Shown here in pieces: positions 45,048-54,338 of a stretch of 64,000 nt of DNA (positions are counted from its first letter, which is position 1; every line of letters begins with the position of its first letter). A program made the translations under genes and the position numbers. The notes under the pieces were generated by a model that saw only the letters and a program-made list of their open reading frames with translations, was not told the origin of the DNA and made no database searches. The DNA lies in contig NZ_LQBQ01000001.1 in assembly GCF_001507595.1 (NCBI RefSeq), positions 62,001 to 126,000 on the forward strand, written 5' to 3'. This DNA comes from Ruegeria marisrubri. Its GTDB lineage: Bacteria; Pseudomonadota; Alphaproteobacteria; Rhodobacterales; Rhodobacteraceae.

Positions 45048-46478
45048 TCAATCCAGGCGCTGCCATAGGGCGTCGGACATCCGGCCCACGCGCGCCTCTA
45101 TCGCGGTCGCCGCATCAACCGCCAGATCTTCGCGCCATCGCCGCGCGACGATCTGCACGTTGATCGGCTGCGGCCCCCGGGGCAGAGCGGCCAACCTCGA
45201 CGGGACGCAGGCCGCAGGTAGCCCCACGAAATTCATCGCATAGGAATAGACCGCGCAGCCCAGAACTTCATGCACCCCTTCGGCGCCCTCGGTGTCGCGG
45301 TCGGGCTTGAAGAAAGGTTGCGGCAGGAACGGGGTCAGAACGAGCGGATATTCCTGGGTGAACAGCGCCCATGCGCGCGCATAGTGGCTGCGCTTGGCCA
45401 TCATTTGCACCAACTCCGCTCCGGTGAAGGGCGGAAACTCCTGGAAATAGACCGCGAAAATGTCGCGGATGGTCTGCGAACCATAGGCGTCGATGTCGTC
45501 CTTCATCAGGGTCCAGACCTCGCCCATCAGGGCGCGGTATCCGGTGCGGCCACAATCGAACACGTCGGGTGGTTCGATCTCGTCGACCTGATAGCCCGCG
45601 TCGACCAGCGCCTCCCGCGCGGTATCAAGCGCCGCTTCGACCTCGGGGTGCAGGTCATAGCCATAGGTGTTCTTGGTGAAGGCCACCTTGATCGGCCCAT
45701 CCAGAGGTTCGCCGCGCCAGGGCAGGGGCACATGGAACGGATCGCGCGGGTCCGGTTCGATCAGGCTGGGCATCGACAGGTGCAGATCCTCGGCCGTGCG
45801 GGTGATCAGCCCCTGAACCGACATGGACTGCGCCAACATTCCACGCTCGACCTTCTGGCTGGGGTTCCACGCGGGCACACGCCCCAGTCCGGGCTTGACC
45901 GTGACCGCCCCGTTCGCCGCCGCCGGAAAGCGCAGGCTGCCACCGATGTCGTTGCCATGGGCCAAGGCTCCGACCCCCGCCATCACCCCGGCGCCGGCGC
46001 CGCCCGAGGAGCCACCGGGCGAAATGTGCCGCCCCCACGGGTTATGTGTGCGCCCGTAAAGCGGGTTGTCGGTATCTGCCCGAAACGAGAACTCGGGCGT
46101 ATTGGTGCGCCCGATCACCACCGCGCCGGCCTTTTGCAGATTGGCCACCACCGGCGCATCCTCCGGCGCGATGAGATCCTTGAATGCCACTACCCCATTC
46201 GTAGTGGCATACCCTTTCTGGTCGACATTCACCTTGATGGTCACCGGCACCCCGTGCAACGGCCCGCAAGGCACCCCCGCAGCGCGGGCCTTGTCCAGTT
46301 CGCGGGCCCGTTCCAACGCATCCGCGGCGCAGCTGTCCACTACGGCGTTGAGGGTGGGGTTGATCCGTTCCATCCGGTTTATCGCTGCGGAGACTGCCTC
46401 TTCCGCAGTCAGGGCACCATCCTTGGTGCGGGCCACGATTTCGGTCGCGCTCAGTTGCCAGATATCTTTGTCGGTCAT
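45048..46478 (-). CDS. amidase (amidase-signature family)
   Basis: Hydrolyses an amide bond. The 476-residue protein carries the full Ser-cisSer-Lys triad: K82 in TIKVNVD, S157 in PGGSSGG and nucleophile S181 in DIGGSLRFPA. Start at 46478 follows AGGAG; an upstream in-frame extension is not family-like. Convergent with mdeB, 20 bases apart. Substrate unknown; it is probably a separate unit from mde. Confidence 0.9.
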   Translation of the reverse strand: MTDKDIWQLSATEIVARTKDGALTAEEAVSAAINRMERINPTLNAVVDSCAADALERARELDKARAAGVPCGPLHGVPVTIKVNVDQKGYATTNGVVAFKDLIAPEDAPVVANLQKAGAVVIGRTNTPEFSFRADTDNPLYGRTHNPWGRHISPGGSSGGAGAGVMAGVGALAHGNDIGGSLRFPAAANGAVTVKPGLGRVPAWNPSQKVERGMLAQSMSVQGLITRTAEDLHLSMPSLIEPDPRDPFHVPLPWRGEPLDGPIKVAFTKNTYGYDLHPEVEAALDTAREALVDAGYQVDEIEPPDVFDCGRTGYRALMGEVWTLMKDDIDAYGSQTIRDIFAVYFQEFPPFTGAELVQMMAKRSHYARAWALFTQEYPLVLTPFLPQPFFKPDRDTEGAEGVHEVLGCAVYSYAMNFVGLPAACVPSRLAALPRGPQPINVQIVARRWREDLAVDAATAIEARVGRMSDALWQRLD

Positions 46479-46648
46479 GCTGGGTTCTCCTGCGGCGAGG
46501 GTAGGGTGGCCGGCGGGTGGATGCCAAGAGAAAGATCGCGCGAGGGTTGAATTTTGATGCCTGAAAGCCATGCGTGAAACACACGCTGTCCCCAAACATT
46601 GGCCGTTTTGAGGTATACTGAATCCGTCTGCAACCAGGGGAGGGGTAG

Positions 46649-47458
46649 ATGAGCGAGAACGACAAGGTCTTCGAAGGAAGCATCCCCGATTATTACGACG
46701 ATTATCTGGTGCCGCTGATCTTTGAATCCTACGCTCGGGATCTGGCGCGACGTGTCGCCGCCCGGCCGGTCAGGGATGTCCTGGAAACCGCAGCAGGAAG
46801 CGGCGTCGTCACGCGCGCCCTTGCGCCATTGCTTCCGGAAGGCGCCCGATACTGTGTGACCGACCTCAACCCGCCGATGCTGGAGCGGGCGAAATCACGG
46901 CAGCCCGCCGAGCCGCCGGTGGAATGGTTGCCGGCCGATGCGCTGAACCTGCCGTTCGAGGATGACAGTTTCGATGCGGTCTGTTGCCAGTTCGGGGTGA
47001 TGTTCTTTCCGGACCGGATCAAGGGCTATGCCGAGGCAAAGCGGGTGCTGCGCCCGGGCGGTCGCTTTCTGTTCAATGTGTGGGACGCTATCGAACAGAA
47101 CGAGTTTGCCGATATCGTGACCCGCGTGGCCAAGACGCTTTTGCCCGAGGCGCATCCGAATTTCCTGGCGCGCACCCCGCACGGGCACGGCAACCCCGAG
47201 CGTATCCGCGCCGAGCTCGAGCAAGCGGGTTTCGAACATATCGAGATCGAGGCCGTCGAGGATGTCAGCACTGCGCCCGATCCGTCCCATCCGGCGATCG
47301 CCTATGTGCGGGGAACGCCCCTTTACGGTGAATTGGCACCGCATGGGGAAAAGATGGTCAACCGGATCATCGGTGCGGCGACCGAGGAGATTCGCGACCG
47401 CTATGGCGATGGAGAGGTCTCGGCGAAAATCACGGGGTTCGTGATCACCGCCAGTTAA
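46649..47458 (+). CDS. class I SAM-dependent methyltransferase
   Basis: A 269-residue Rossmann methyltransferase of the Methyltransf_11 type. SAM-binding motif I is VLETAAGSGVVTRAL, with the acidic loop VTDLNPPML and a post-II motif in DAVCCQFGVMFFPD. The ATG follows a GGGGAGGGG ribosome site. No operon partner; its transcript ends at the hairpin shared with prpE. Substrate unknown. Confidence 0.85.
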   Translation: MSENDKVFEGSIPDYYDDYLVPLIFESYARDLARRVAARPVRDVLETAAGSGVVTRALAPLLPEGARYCVTDLNPPMLERAKSRQPAEPPVEWLPADALNLPFEDDSFDAVCCQFGVMFFPDRIKGYAEAKRVLRPGGRFLFNVWDAIEQNEFADIVTRVAKTLLPEAHPNFLARTPHGHGNPERIRAELEQAGFEHIEIEAVEDVSTAPDPSHPAIAYVRGTPLYGELAPHGEKMVNRIIGAATEEIRDRYGDGEVSAKITGFVITAS

Positions 47459-47466
47459 TAGAATAA

Positions 47467-47490
47467 AGGCCCGCGCCGTGGCACGGGCCT
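47467..47490. terminator. bidirectional terminator between the methyltransferase and prpE
   Basis: Inverted repeat AGGCCCG (47467-47473) / CGGGCCT (47484-47490), loop of 10. It is followed by GATTTCATT on the plus strand and by TTTATT on the minus strand, serving two convergent genes. Confidence 0.7.
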
Positions 47491-47497
47491 GATTTCA

Positions 47498-49387
47498 TTA
47501 CTGGGCGTAGCCGATGGATTGCAGCGCCACCTTGATCTCGTCCAGGATGGCCGGATCGTCGATCGTCGCGGGCATCTTGTATTCCTTGCCATCCGCGATC
47601 GACACCATGGTGCCGCGCAGGATCTTGCCCGAGCGGGTCTTGGGCAGGCGGTCCACCACGACGGCCTTCTTGAAGGCAGCGACCGGGCCGATCTTGTCGC
47701 GCACCATCTTGACGACTTCGTCCACGACTTCGCCGTCGTTGCGGTTCGATCCGGCGTTGAGGCACAGGAAGCCAACCGGCATCTGCCCTTTGAGTTGATC
47801 CGTCACGCCGATCACCGCGCATTCGGCCACGTCGGGATGGGCGGCCAGAACCTCCTCCATCGCGCCGGTGGACAGGCGGTGGCCGGCCACGTTGATCACG
47901 TCATCGGTGCGCGCCATGATGTAGAGGTACCCGTCCTCGTCGATCATCCCGGCATCGCCGGTTTCGTAGTAACCCGGGAAGTGCTCCAGATAGGATTTCC
48001 GGAACCTTTCCTCGGCATTCCACAGGGTCGGCAGAGTGCCCGGCGGCAACGGCAGTTTCACCGCGATCGCGCCCAGCTCGCCCGGCTTCATCGGGTGGCC
48101 GCCTTCGTCAAGGATCTGTACGTCATAGCCGGGCATCGGCTTGGCCGGCGAGCCCAGCTTGGTCGGCAATTCCTCGATCCCCAGCGGGTTGCCGGCGATG
48201 GTCCAGCCGGTTTCTGTCTGCCACCAGTGGTCGATAACCGGAACCTTCAGCGCGTTCTGGGCCCAGACGATCGTGTCGGGGTCGGCGCGTTCACCGGCCA
48301 GGAACAGGGCCTTGAGGCAGGACAGGTCATATTTGGCCAGCAACTCGCCCTTGGGATCCTCGCGCTTGACCGCGCGGATCGCCGTCGGGGCGGTGAAGAA
48401 GCTCTTGACCTTGTGTTCCGAGATCACGCGCCAGAAGGTGCCTGCGTCGGGCGTGCCGACAGGCTTGCCCTCGAACACGATGGTGGTGTTGCCGTGGATA
48501 AGCGGGCCATAGCAGATATACGAATGCCCCACGACCCAGCCCACGTCCGAGGCCGCCCAGAACACGTCGCCGGGATCGACGTTGTAGATGTTTTTCATCG
48601 TCCAGTTCAGCGCAACCAGATGGCCCGCCGTCGGCCTCACGACACCCTTGGGCGCGCCCGTGGTGCCCGAGGTGTAGAGGATATAGGCCGGGTCATTGCC
48701 CGCGACCGGAACGCATTCGGCCGGTTCCACGCCATATTGGAAACCGTGCCAGTTGTAGTCGCGCCCCTCGACCAGCTTGGCCACCTCCTGCTCGCGCTGG
48801 AAGATGACGCAGAAATCCGGTTTGTGCTCGGCCATGTCGATGGCACCGTCCAGCAGCGGCTTGTAGTGCACCACCCGTCCCGGTTCCATCCCGCAGGAGG
48901 CGGCGATGATCGCCTTGGGTTTGGCATCGTCGATCCGCACCGCCAGTTCGTTGCTGGCAAACCCGCCGAACACCACCGAATGCACCGCGCCCAGGCGCGC
49001 GCAGGCCAGCATCGCCTCGAGCGCCTCGGGGATCATCGGCATGTAGATGATGACGCGGTCGCCTTTCTCGACGCCCTTGGCCCGCAGCGCCCCGGCCAGC
49101 GTGGCCACGCGGTTGCGCAATTCCATATAGGATATCTCGCGCTTGGTGTGAGTGATCGGGCTGTCATAGATGATGGCAGTCTGCTCGCCGCGGCCGTTTT
49201 CCACGTGGCGGTCAACGGCGTTCCAGCAGGTGTTCACCTTGGCATCGCAGAACCATTCATAGAGAGGGGCGTTGTCGTCGAACAGAGCCCTTGTCGGCGG
49301 CTCGACCCAGTCGATCCCCTTGGCGGCTTCCATCCAGAAGCCTTCCGGATCGTTTTTCCAGCTCTCGTAAACGTCCTGATATGTCAT
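47498..49387 (-). CDS. prpE: propionyl-CoA synthetase
   Basis: Converts propionate, CoA and ATP to propionyl-CoA. The 629-residue protein is of the ACS/PrpE class: YTSGTTGAPKGVV ATP loop, WWQTETGWTIAGNP motif and the acetylatable catalytic lysine in PKTRSGKILRGT near 592. It starts with MTYQDVYESWKNDPEGFW, typical for PrpE. Upstream DNA carries repeated TTTGCAAA-like sites suggesting control by a short-chain fatty-acyl-CoA regulator (ScfR/PccR type). Works with propionyl-CoA producers such as mdeAB and the keto-acid dehydrogenase in the window. Confidence 0.95.
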   Translation of the reverse strand: MTYQDVYESWKNDPEGFWMEAAKGIDWVEPPTRALFDDNAPLYEWFCDAKVNTCWNAVDRHVENGRGEQTAIIYDSPITHTKREISYMELRNRVATLAGALRAKGVEKGDRVIIYMPMIPEALEAMLACARLGAVHSVVFGGFASNELAVRIDDAKPKAIIAASCGMEPGRVVHYKPLLDGAIDMAEHKPDFCVIFQREQEVAKLVEGRDYNWHGFQYGVEPAECVPVAGNDPAYILYTSGTTGAPKGVVRPTAGHLVALNWTMKNIYNVDPGDVFWAASDVGWVVGHSYICYGPLIHGNTTIVFEGKPVGTPDAGTFWRVISEHKVKSFFTAPTAIRAVKREDPKGELLAKYDLSCLKALFLAGERADPDTIVWAQNALKVPVIDHWWQTETGWTIAGNPLGIEELPTKLGSPAKPMPGYDVQILDEGGHPMKPGELGAIAVKLPLPPGTLPTLWNAEERFRKSYLEHFPGYYETGDAGMIDEDGYLYIMARTDDVINVAGHRLSTGAMEEVLAAHPDVAECAVIGVTDQLKGQMPVGFLCLNAGSNRNDGEVVDEVVKMVRDKIGPVAAFKKAVVVDRLPKTRSGKILRGTMVSIADGKEYKMPATIDDPAILDEIKVALQSIGYAQ

Positions 49388-49470
49388 GGCGTCCTCCTCA
49401 CGTTCGGCTTGCAGGATGTGTTAGGCGTCTGCGCCCCACCGGGCAAGCAGCGTGAATGACGACGCGTCAG

Positions 49471-49600
49471 TTTATCGCAAAAACTTTGCATCTTGGCGAA
49501 ATTTTGACTGCAAAGTTTTGCAAATCAAGGATCAAGCGGCATGAAAGCGGAAATTTGTGACCGTTTTGCAAAACTGCAAATTCCTTTGCTGCAAACTTGG
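49471..49600. promoter_or_regulatory. cluster of TTTGCAAA-type operator half-sites upstream of prpE
   Basis: The prpE/GFA gap contains at least three paired TTGC/GCAA blocks. They are GCAAAAACTTTGC (49478-49489 region), TGCAAAGTTTTGCAAA (49509-49524) and TTTTGCAAAACTGCAAATTCCTTTGC (within 49564-49589). The last includes GCAAA-TTCC-TTTGC with a 4-base spacer. From memory, PccR of Rhodobacter sphaeroides binds TTTGCAAA-N4-TTTGCAAA; I infer a related regulator acts here. Confidence 0.65.
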
Positions 49601-49619
49601 GGCCGGCGGGAATCGGCGG

Positions 49620-50009
49620 CTACCCTGCTGTCTTCGCATAGCGCGGCAACCTGTCGTCGGTATCAAACCACTTCAGACGATCCGAATGGAACACATGGAA
49701 CCGCGGCGGCAATTCCTCGTGGGCTTCCAGCGTTGCAATGTAGAGATGAATGTTCACCCGGTCTTTGGCATTGCGATAGGCCATCTGCGTCCCGCAAATG
49801 CCGCAGAACAGGCGCTCGACGCCTTCAGATGAGTTGTAGACCTGCGGTTCGTCTCCGATCCATTTGACCGAACCATGTGGCAACCCGAAAAATGCCGTAA
49901 CAGGTGATGCGCAGATCCGGCGGCAGTCGGAGCAATGGCAATAGCAGCTCCAGGCCACCTCACCATCGCTTTCCCATCGCACCGCCCCACAGTGGCAATG
50001 CCCCTTCAT
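49620..50009 (-). CDS. GFA-family (glutathione-dependent formaldehyde-activating-like) zinc protein
   Basis: A 129-residue GFA-domain protein. Cysteine groups CHCGAV, CYCHCSDCRR and CGICGT are the two zinc sites of the family. Start at 50009 follows GGGAGG. It lies 44 bases after maeB and may share its transcript. The family ranges from formaldehyde-glutathione chemistry to unknown functions; I would not assign formaldehyde metabolism from this alone. Confidence 0.85.
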   Translation of the reverse strand: MKGHCHCGAVRWESDGEVAWSCYCHCSDCRRICASPVTAFFGLPHGSVKWIGDEPQVYNSSEGVERLFCGICGTQMAYRNAKDRVNIHLYIATLEAHEELPPRFHVFHSDRLKWFDTDDRLPRYAKTAG

Positions 50010-50053
50010 GCTGACCTCCCTGGACAGGGCGGCCAGAAATACGGCCGCCGGTT

Positions 50054-52327
50054 TCAACCGTAATGCGCGACCGGCGTTCCGGCAATGGCCGCCATGTTGA
50101 GCAGCCCGCGGGCGGTGATCGACGGCGACACGATATGGGCCTTGTTGCCCATGCCCATCAGGATCGGGCCGACCTCGATGCCGTTGGCCTTCATCTTGAG
50201 GACGTTGCGCACGCCACTGGCCGCGTCTGCATGGGCAAAGATCAGCACGTTGGCCGCCCCCTCCAGGCGCGAGTTCGGAAAGATCCGCTGCCGCAGTTCG
50301 GGGTCCAGCGCGGTGTCGAGGTTCATTTCGCCTTCATAGGTGAAATCGCGCGGCTGGCTGTCGAGTATCTCGATCGCCGCCCTCAGGCGTTTGCCCGACC
50401 CTTCGCGCTGATTGCCGAATTGTGACTGCGAGCAGAAGGCGATCTTGGGCTCCAGGCCAAAGCGGCGGACGTGGCGCGCGGCGCCAAGGGTGATCTCGGC
50501 CAGTTCCTCGGGGGTCGGCAACTGGCGGACATGGGTGTCGGCGATGAACAGCGGGCCATCTTCGAGGATCATCAGCGACAGGGCGCCATGCGCGCGCAGA
50601 TCACCGTCGGCAAGCACCTGTTCGACATAGTTCAGATGCCAGTGATACTCGCCGAACGTGCCGCAGATCAGGCTGTCTGCCTCGCCCCGATGCACCATGA
50701 TCGCGCCGATGGCGGTGGTGTTCGTGCGCATGATCGCCTTGGCCAGGTCCGGCGTCACGCCCCGACGCTGCATGATCTGGTGGTACGAGTTCCAGTAGTC
50801 GTAGTAGCGCGGATCGTTTTCCGGGTTCACGATCTGGAAGTCCCGGCCCGGCCGAACCGCAAGGCCGATCCGCTCGCAGCGGGCCTCGATCACCTCGGGG
50901 CGGCCAATCAGGATCGGCGTCTCGGTGGTCTCTTCCAGAATGGCCTGCGCCGCGCGCAGCACCCGTTCGTCCTCGCCCTCGGCAAAGACGATGCGGCGCG
51001 CCGCTGCCTTGGCGGCTTCGAAAACCGGCCGCATCAGCAGCGCCGACTTGAACACGGTCTGGTTCAGCTGTTCCTTGTAAGCCTCCAGATCCTTGATCGG
51101 CCGTCTTGCCACGCCGCTTTCCATCGCGGCTTTGGCGACCGAAGAGGAGACCACGCCCACCAGGCGCGGGTCGAAGGGTTTGGGGATCAGGTATTCAGCG
51201 CCAAAGGTCAGCTGTTCGCCCTTGTAGGCTGCCGCGGCCTCGGCGCTGGTCGTGGCGCGGGCCAGTTCCGCGATTCCGTCCACGCAGGCGATCTGCATGG
51301 CATCGTTGATCTCGGTCGCGCCCACGTCCAGCGCACCGCGGAAGATGAAGGGGAAGCACAGCACGTTGTTGACCTGGTTGGGAAAATCGCTGCGCCCGGT
51401 TGCGATGATCGCGTCGGGGGCGACTTCGCGCGCCACGTCGGGCAGGATCTCGGGCGTCGGGTTGGCAAGCGCAAAGATGATCGGGCGGTCGGCCATCTTG
51501 GCCACCATCTCGGGCTTCAGGACATTCGGCCCGGACAGACCCAGGAACAGGTCCGCCCCGTCGATCACCTGATCCAGCGTACGCAGGTCGGTCTTTTGCG
51601 CAAAGGCGGCTTTCTGAGGGTTCATGTCCTCGGTCCGGCCCTCGTAGACCAGCCCGTGAATATCGCACAGCCAGATGTTCTGGCGCTTGACACCAAGCTT
51701 CACCAACATGTTCAGGCAGGCGATTCCGGCCGCACCGCCGCCCGTCGAGACGATCTTGATGTCTTCGAACCGCTTGCCCGCCACATGCAGGGCATTCTTG
51801 GCCGCAGCCCCGACGACAATGGCCGTTCCGTGCTGGTCGTCGTGGAACACGGGAATGTTCATCCGCTCGCGGCAGATCTTTTCGACGATGAAGCAGTCGG
51901 GCGCCTTGATGTCCTCGAGGTTGATGGCGCCGAAGGTGGGTTCCAGCGCACACACGATCTCCGCCAGTTTTTCAGGGTCTTGCTCCTCCACCTCGAGGTC
52001 GAAGCAGTCGATATTGGCGAACTTCTTGAACAGGACCGCCTTGCCCTCCATCACCGGCTTCGAGGCCAGCGCGCCGATATTGCCAAGGCCCAGAACCGCC
52101 GTGCCGTTCGATACGACCGCTACAAGATTGCCCCGTGCAGTGAAACGCTCGGCATTGGCTGTGTCGTTCTTGATTTCCACGCAAGCCTCGGCAACGCCGG
52201 GTGAGTAGGCCCGCGACAGGTCGCGCCCGTTCGCCATCGGTTTGGTCGCGCGGACCTCGAGTTTTCCGGGTTTCGGATGCTCGTGATACTCAAGCGCGGC
52301 CTGGCGCAGGTTGGAGGTGTCGGACAT
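50054..52327 (-). CDS. maeB: NADP-dependent malic enzyme with C-terminal phosphotransacetylase-like domain
   Basis: Decarboxylates malate to pyruvate with NADP. The 757-residue length is that of MaeB hybrids: malic domain (about 1-425, with [12 protein letters not shown] and [12 protein letters not shown]) followed by a phosphate-acetyltransferase-like domain (about 430-757) that in known members regulates activity and is not catalytic. A perfect palindrome 22-40 bases upstream of the ATG may be an operator. Provides pyruvate and NADPH from C4 acids such as those made from propionyl-CoA. Confidence 0.94.
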   Translation of the reverse strand: MSDTSNLRQAALEYHEHPKPGKLEVRATKPMANGRDLSRAYSPGVAEACVEIKNDTANAERFTARGNLVAVVSNGTAVLGLGNIGALASKPVMEGKAVLFKKFANIDCFDLEVEEQDPEKLAEIVCALEPTFGAINLEDIKAPDCFIVEKICRERMNIPVFHDDQHGTAIVVGAAAKNALHVAGKRFEDIKIVSTGGGAAGIACLNMLVKLGVKRQNIWLCDIHGLVYEGRTEDMNPQKAAFAQKTDLRTLDQVIDGADLFLGLSGPNVLKPEMVAKMADRPIIFALANPTPEILPDVAREVAPDAIIATGRSDFPNQVNNVLCFPFIFRGALDVGATEINDAMQIACVDGIAELARATTSAEAAAAYKGEQLTFGAEYLIPKPFDPRLVGVVSSSVAKAAMESGVARRPIKDLEAYKEQLNQTVFKSALLMRPVFEAAKAAARRIVFAEGEDERVLRAAQAILEETTETPILIGRPEVIEARCERIGLAVRPGRDFQIVNPENDPRYYDYWNSYHQIMQRRGVTPDLAKAIMRTNTTAIGAIMVHRGEADSLICGTFGEYHWHLNYVEQVLADGDLRAHGALSLMILEDGPLFIADTHVRQLPTPEELAEITLGAARHVRRFGLEPKIAFCSQSQFGNQREGSGKRLRAAIEILDSQPRDFTYEGEMNLDTALDPELRQRIFPNSRLEGAANVLIFAHADAASGVRNVLKMKANGIEVGPILMGMGNKAHIVSPSITARGLLNMAAIAGTPVAHYG

Positions 52328-52349
52328 GACGGATATTCCCTGAAATATT

Positions 52350-52367
52350 TAGTTTAGTGTTAAACTA
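52350..52367. promoter_or_regulatory. palindromic operator upstream of maeB
   Basis: TAGTTTA-GTGT-TAAACTA, a perfect 7-4-7 inverted repeat 22 bases from the maeB start, well placed to overlap the promoter. The shape suits a dimeric MarR- or GntR-type repressor; the protein is not in evidence here. Confidence 0.6.
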
Positions 52368-52633
52368 TCCTTGGCGCAGGGGGAACACCCGATTTCGGGC
52401 TACAGGGTCGCAGGCGGAGTTCCGCATCGTTGGCCCGAGGAGAATGCCATGATCCGGCCAACTTGAGGCCGGGCTATGTTCCTGAGGCACAACTGTTCAG
52501 GCAATGATCAGTCCAACGCTGGGCTGAGCGAAGTGCCGCCGGAAAATCGAGAAAAGCAGGGGCTTCAACTCCCCCGGCGGTTTCAATTAGGGTATGTGTT
52601 TCTGACCAGATGATAAAAAATTGGGGAATCGCC
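52368..52633. other. structured leader or intergenic region upstream of cdd
   Basis: 266 bases before cdd. It contains GGCC-aacttga-GGCC, and a possible long-range stem CCGCCGG (about 52533-52539) / CCGGCGG (about 52578-52584) enclosing a smaller GGGG...CCCC hairpin, 20-60 bases before the cdd start region. It may be a leader structure or a terminator-like relic; no known riboswitch core is recognised. Confidence 0.35.
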
Positions 52634-53026
52634 ATGTCTCTCAAGGACGCTGCGCTGAAAGTCCGTGAAAACGCCCATGCGCCCTATTCAAAGTTCAAGG
52701 TGGGCGCGGCTGTTCGTGCGGCCTCGGGGGCGATCTACTCGGGGTGCAACGTGGAAAACGTGTCCTACCCCGAGGGGACCTGCGCCGAGGCCGGTGCAAT
52801 CGCGGCCATGGTCGCGGCGGGCGACACCGAGTTGACTGAGGTGTTCGTCGTCGCCGACAGCCCCGAGCCCGTTACCCCCTGCGGCGGTTGTCGGCAGAAA
52901 CTGGCGGAATTCGGCAAGGGCGACGTGGTGGTTACCATGGCCAACACTGGCGGTGTGGAACGGAAAATGACCATAGCCGAACTGCTGCCGGGTGCTTTCG
53001 ACACCTCTCACATCGTGGGGCGCTGA
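52634..53026 (+). CDS. cdd: cytidine deaminase
   Basis: Deaminates cytidine and deoxycytidine to the uridines. The 130-residue homotetrameric-type enzyme has the zinc motifs TCAEAGA (Cys and catalytic Glu) and PCGGCRQ (two Cys). I start at ATG 52634 with GGGGAAT upstream; a start 8 codons earlier is possible. First of five salvage genes cdd-deoA-deoB-add-upp. Confidence 0.95.
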   Translation: MSLKDAALKVRENAHAPYSKFKVGAAVRAASGAIYSGCNVENVSYPEGTCAEAGAIAAMVAAGDTELTEVFVVADSPEPVTPCGGCRQKLAEFGKGDVVVTMANTGGVERKMTIAELLPGAFDTSHIVGR

Positions 53027-53030
53027 GCAT

Positions 53031-54338
53031 ATGGATGCACGCTCGATCATCGCGAAACTGCGCATGCGCGAAGTGCCCACGCCAGAGGAACTGACATGGT
53101 TTGCCCAAGGCCTCGCCGATGGCAGCGTAAGCGACGCTCAGGCGGGCGCCCTTGCCATGGCGGTCTGCATGGGCGGTCTTGGCCGCGAAGGGCGGACGGC
53201 CCTGACGCTGGCGATGCGCGACAGCGGCCATGTTCTGACATGGGACCTTGATGGCCCGGTCATCGACAAGCATTCGACGGGCGGGGTGGGCGATTGCGTC
53301 AGCCTTGTGCTGGCCCCGGCGCTGGCCGAATGCGGGGCCTATGTGCCGATGATCTCGGGGCGCGGGCTGGGGCATACCGGCGGCACGCTGGACAAGCTCG
53401 AATCCATTCCCGGTGTCACCACGCAGGTGGGGCAGGCCCGTCTGGAACGGATCCTTCGGGACACCGGCGCGGCGATCGTCGGGGCGACCGCGCAGATCGC
53501 GCCGGCCGACAGGCGGCTTTACGCGATCCGCGACGTGACGGCGACCGTGGAAAGCCTGGACCTGATCACCGCCTCGATCCTGTCCAAGAAACTGGCCGCG
53601 GGGCTAGAGGCGCTGGTTCTCGACGTCAAGGTCGGCAGCGGCGCCTTCATGAAAACCATCGAGGATGCCCGCGAATTGGCGACGGCGCTGACCGAAACGG
53701 CGAACGCCGCGGGGTGCAGGACTTCCGCCCTGATCACCGACATGAACCAGCCGCTTGCACCCGCCTTGGGCAATGCGCTGGAAGTGACCGAGGTGATGAA
53801 AGCGCTCACGGGCGGGCAGGAGTCCCCGCTGGTCGAAGTTTCGGCGGAACTTGGTGGGGTGTTGCTCGCCGACGCCGGGCTGGCCGAGGATGCAAAAGAG
53901 GGTCGTGCAAAGATCAGCGAGGTAATCCGCGACGGGCGCGCTGCCGAGAGATTCGGCCGGATGATGGCCGCCGTTGGCGGCCCCGTGCACTTTGTCGAGG
54001 ATTGGGCAAGGTTCTTGCCCGAGGCCAACGTGATCCAGGAGGTCACTGCACGGGAAACAGGTTATGTTACCGCGATAGACGGAGAGGCTCTGGGCCTTGC
54101 CGTCGTCGCGTTGGGCGGAGGCCGGCAGGTCGAGAGTGATATCATCGACCCCGCGGTTGGCCTGTCGGGGATCGTGCGACTTGGGCAGACGGTTTCCAAG
54201 GGCACCCCTCTGGCGGTCGTCCATGCCGCACGCGAGGATGCGGCACGCCATGCCGCTGCGGCGGTGACGCAGGCGATCACGATTGGCCCGAAACCGCTCG
54301 AGGTGCCGAGCCTCATTCACGAAAGGATCGGATCGTGA
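53031..54338 (+). CDS. deoA: thymidine phosphorylase
   Basis: Phosphorolyses thymidine/deoxyuridine to the base and deoxyribose 1-phosphate. The 435-residue protein shows the signature SGRGLGHTGGTLDKLE and the phosphate-binding KHSTGGVGD. Start at 53031, 4 bases after cdd; the frame is open further upstream inside cdd. Overlaps deoB by GTGA. Confidence 0.95.
   Translation: MDARSIIAKLRMREVPTPEELTWFAQGLADGSVSDAQAGALAMAVCMGGLGREGRTALTLAMRDSGHVLTWDLDGPVIDKHSTGGVGDCVSLVLAPALAECGAYVPMISGRGLGHTGGTLDKLESIPGVTTQVGQARLERILRDTGAAIVGATAQIAPADRRLYAIRDVTATVESLDLITASILSKKLAAGLEALVLDVKVGSGAFMKTIEDARELATALTETANAAGCRTSALITDMNQPLAPALGNALEVTEVMKALTGGQESPLVEVSAELGGVLLADAGLAEDAKEGRAKISEVIRDGRAAERFGRMMAAVGGPVHFVEDWARFLPEANVIQEVTARETGYVTAIDGEALGLAVVALGGGRQVESDIIDPAVGLSGIVRLGQTVSKGTPLAVVHAAREDAARHAAAAVTQAITIGPKPLEVPSLIHERIGS

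Noticed and set aside
42574-45066. An 830-codon minus-strand frame opposite mdeB
   Set aside because: Shadow of the E1 gene. No domain is recognisable and the plus strand has a clear start with AGGAG and ThDP motifs.
47519-49459. A 646-codon plus-strand frame opposite prpE
   Set aside because: Shadow of prpE, which has all acyl-CoA synthetase motifs.
50471-52204. A 577-codon plus-strand frame opposite maeB
   Set aside because: Shadow of the malic enzyme gene; no motifs.
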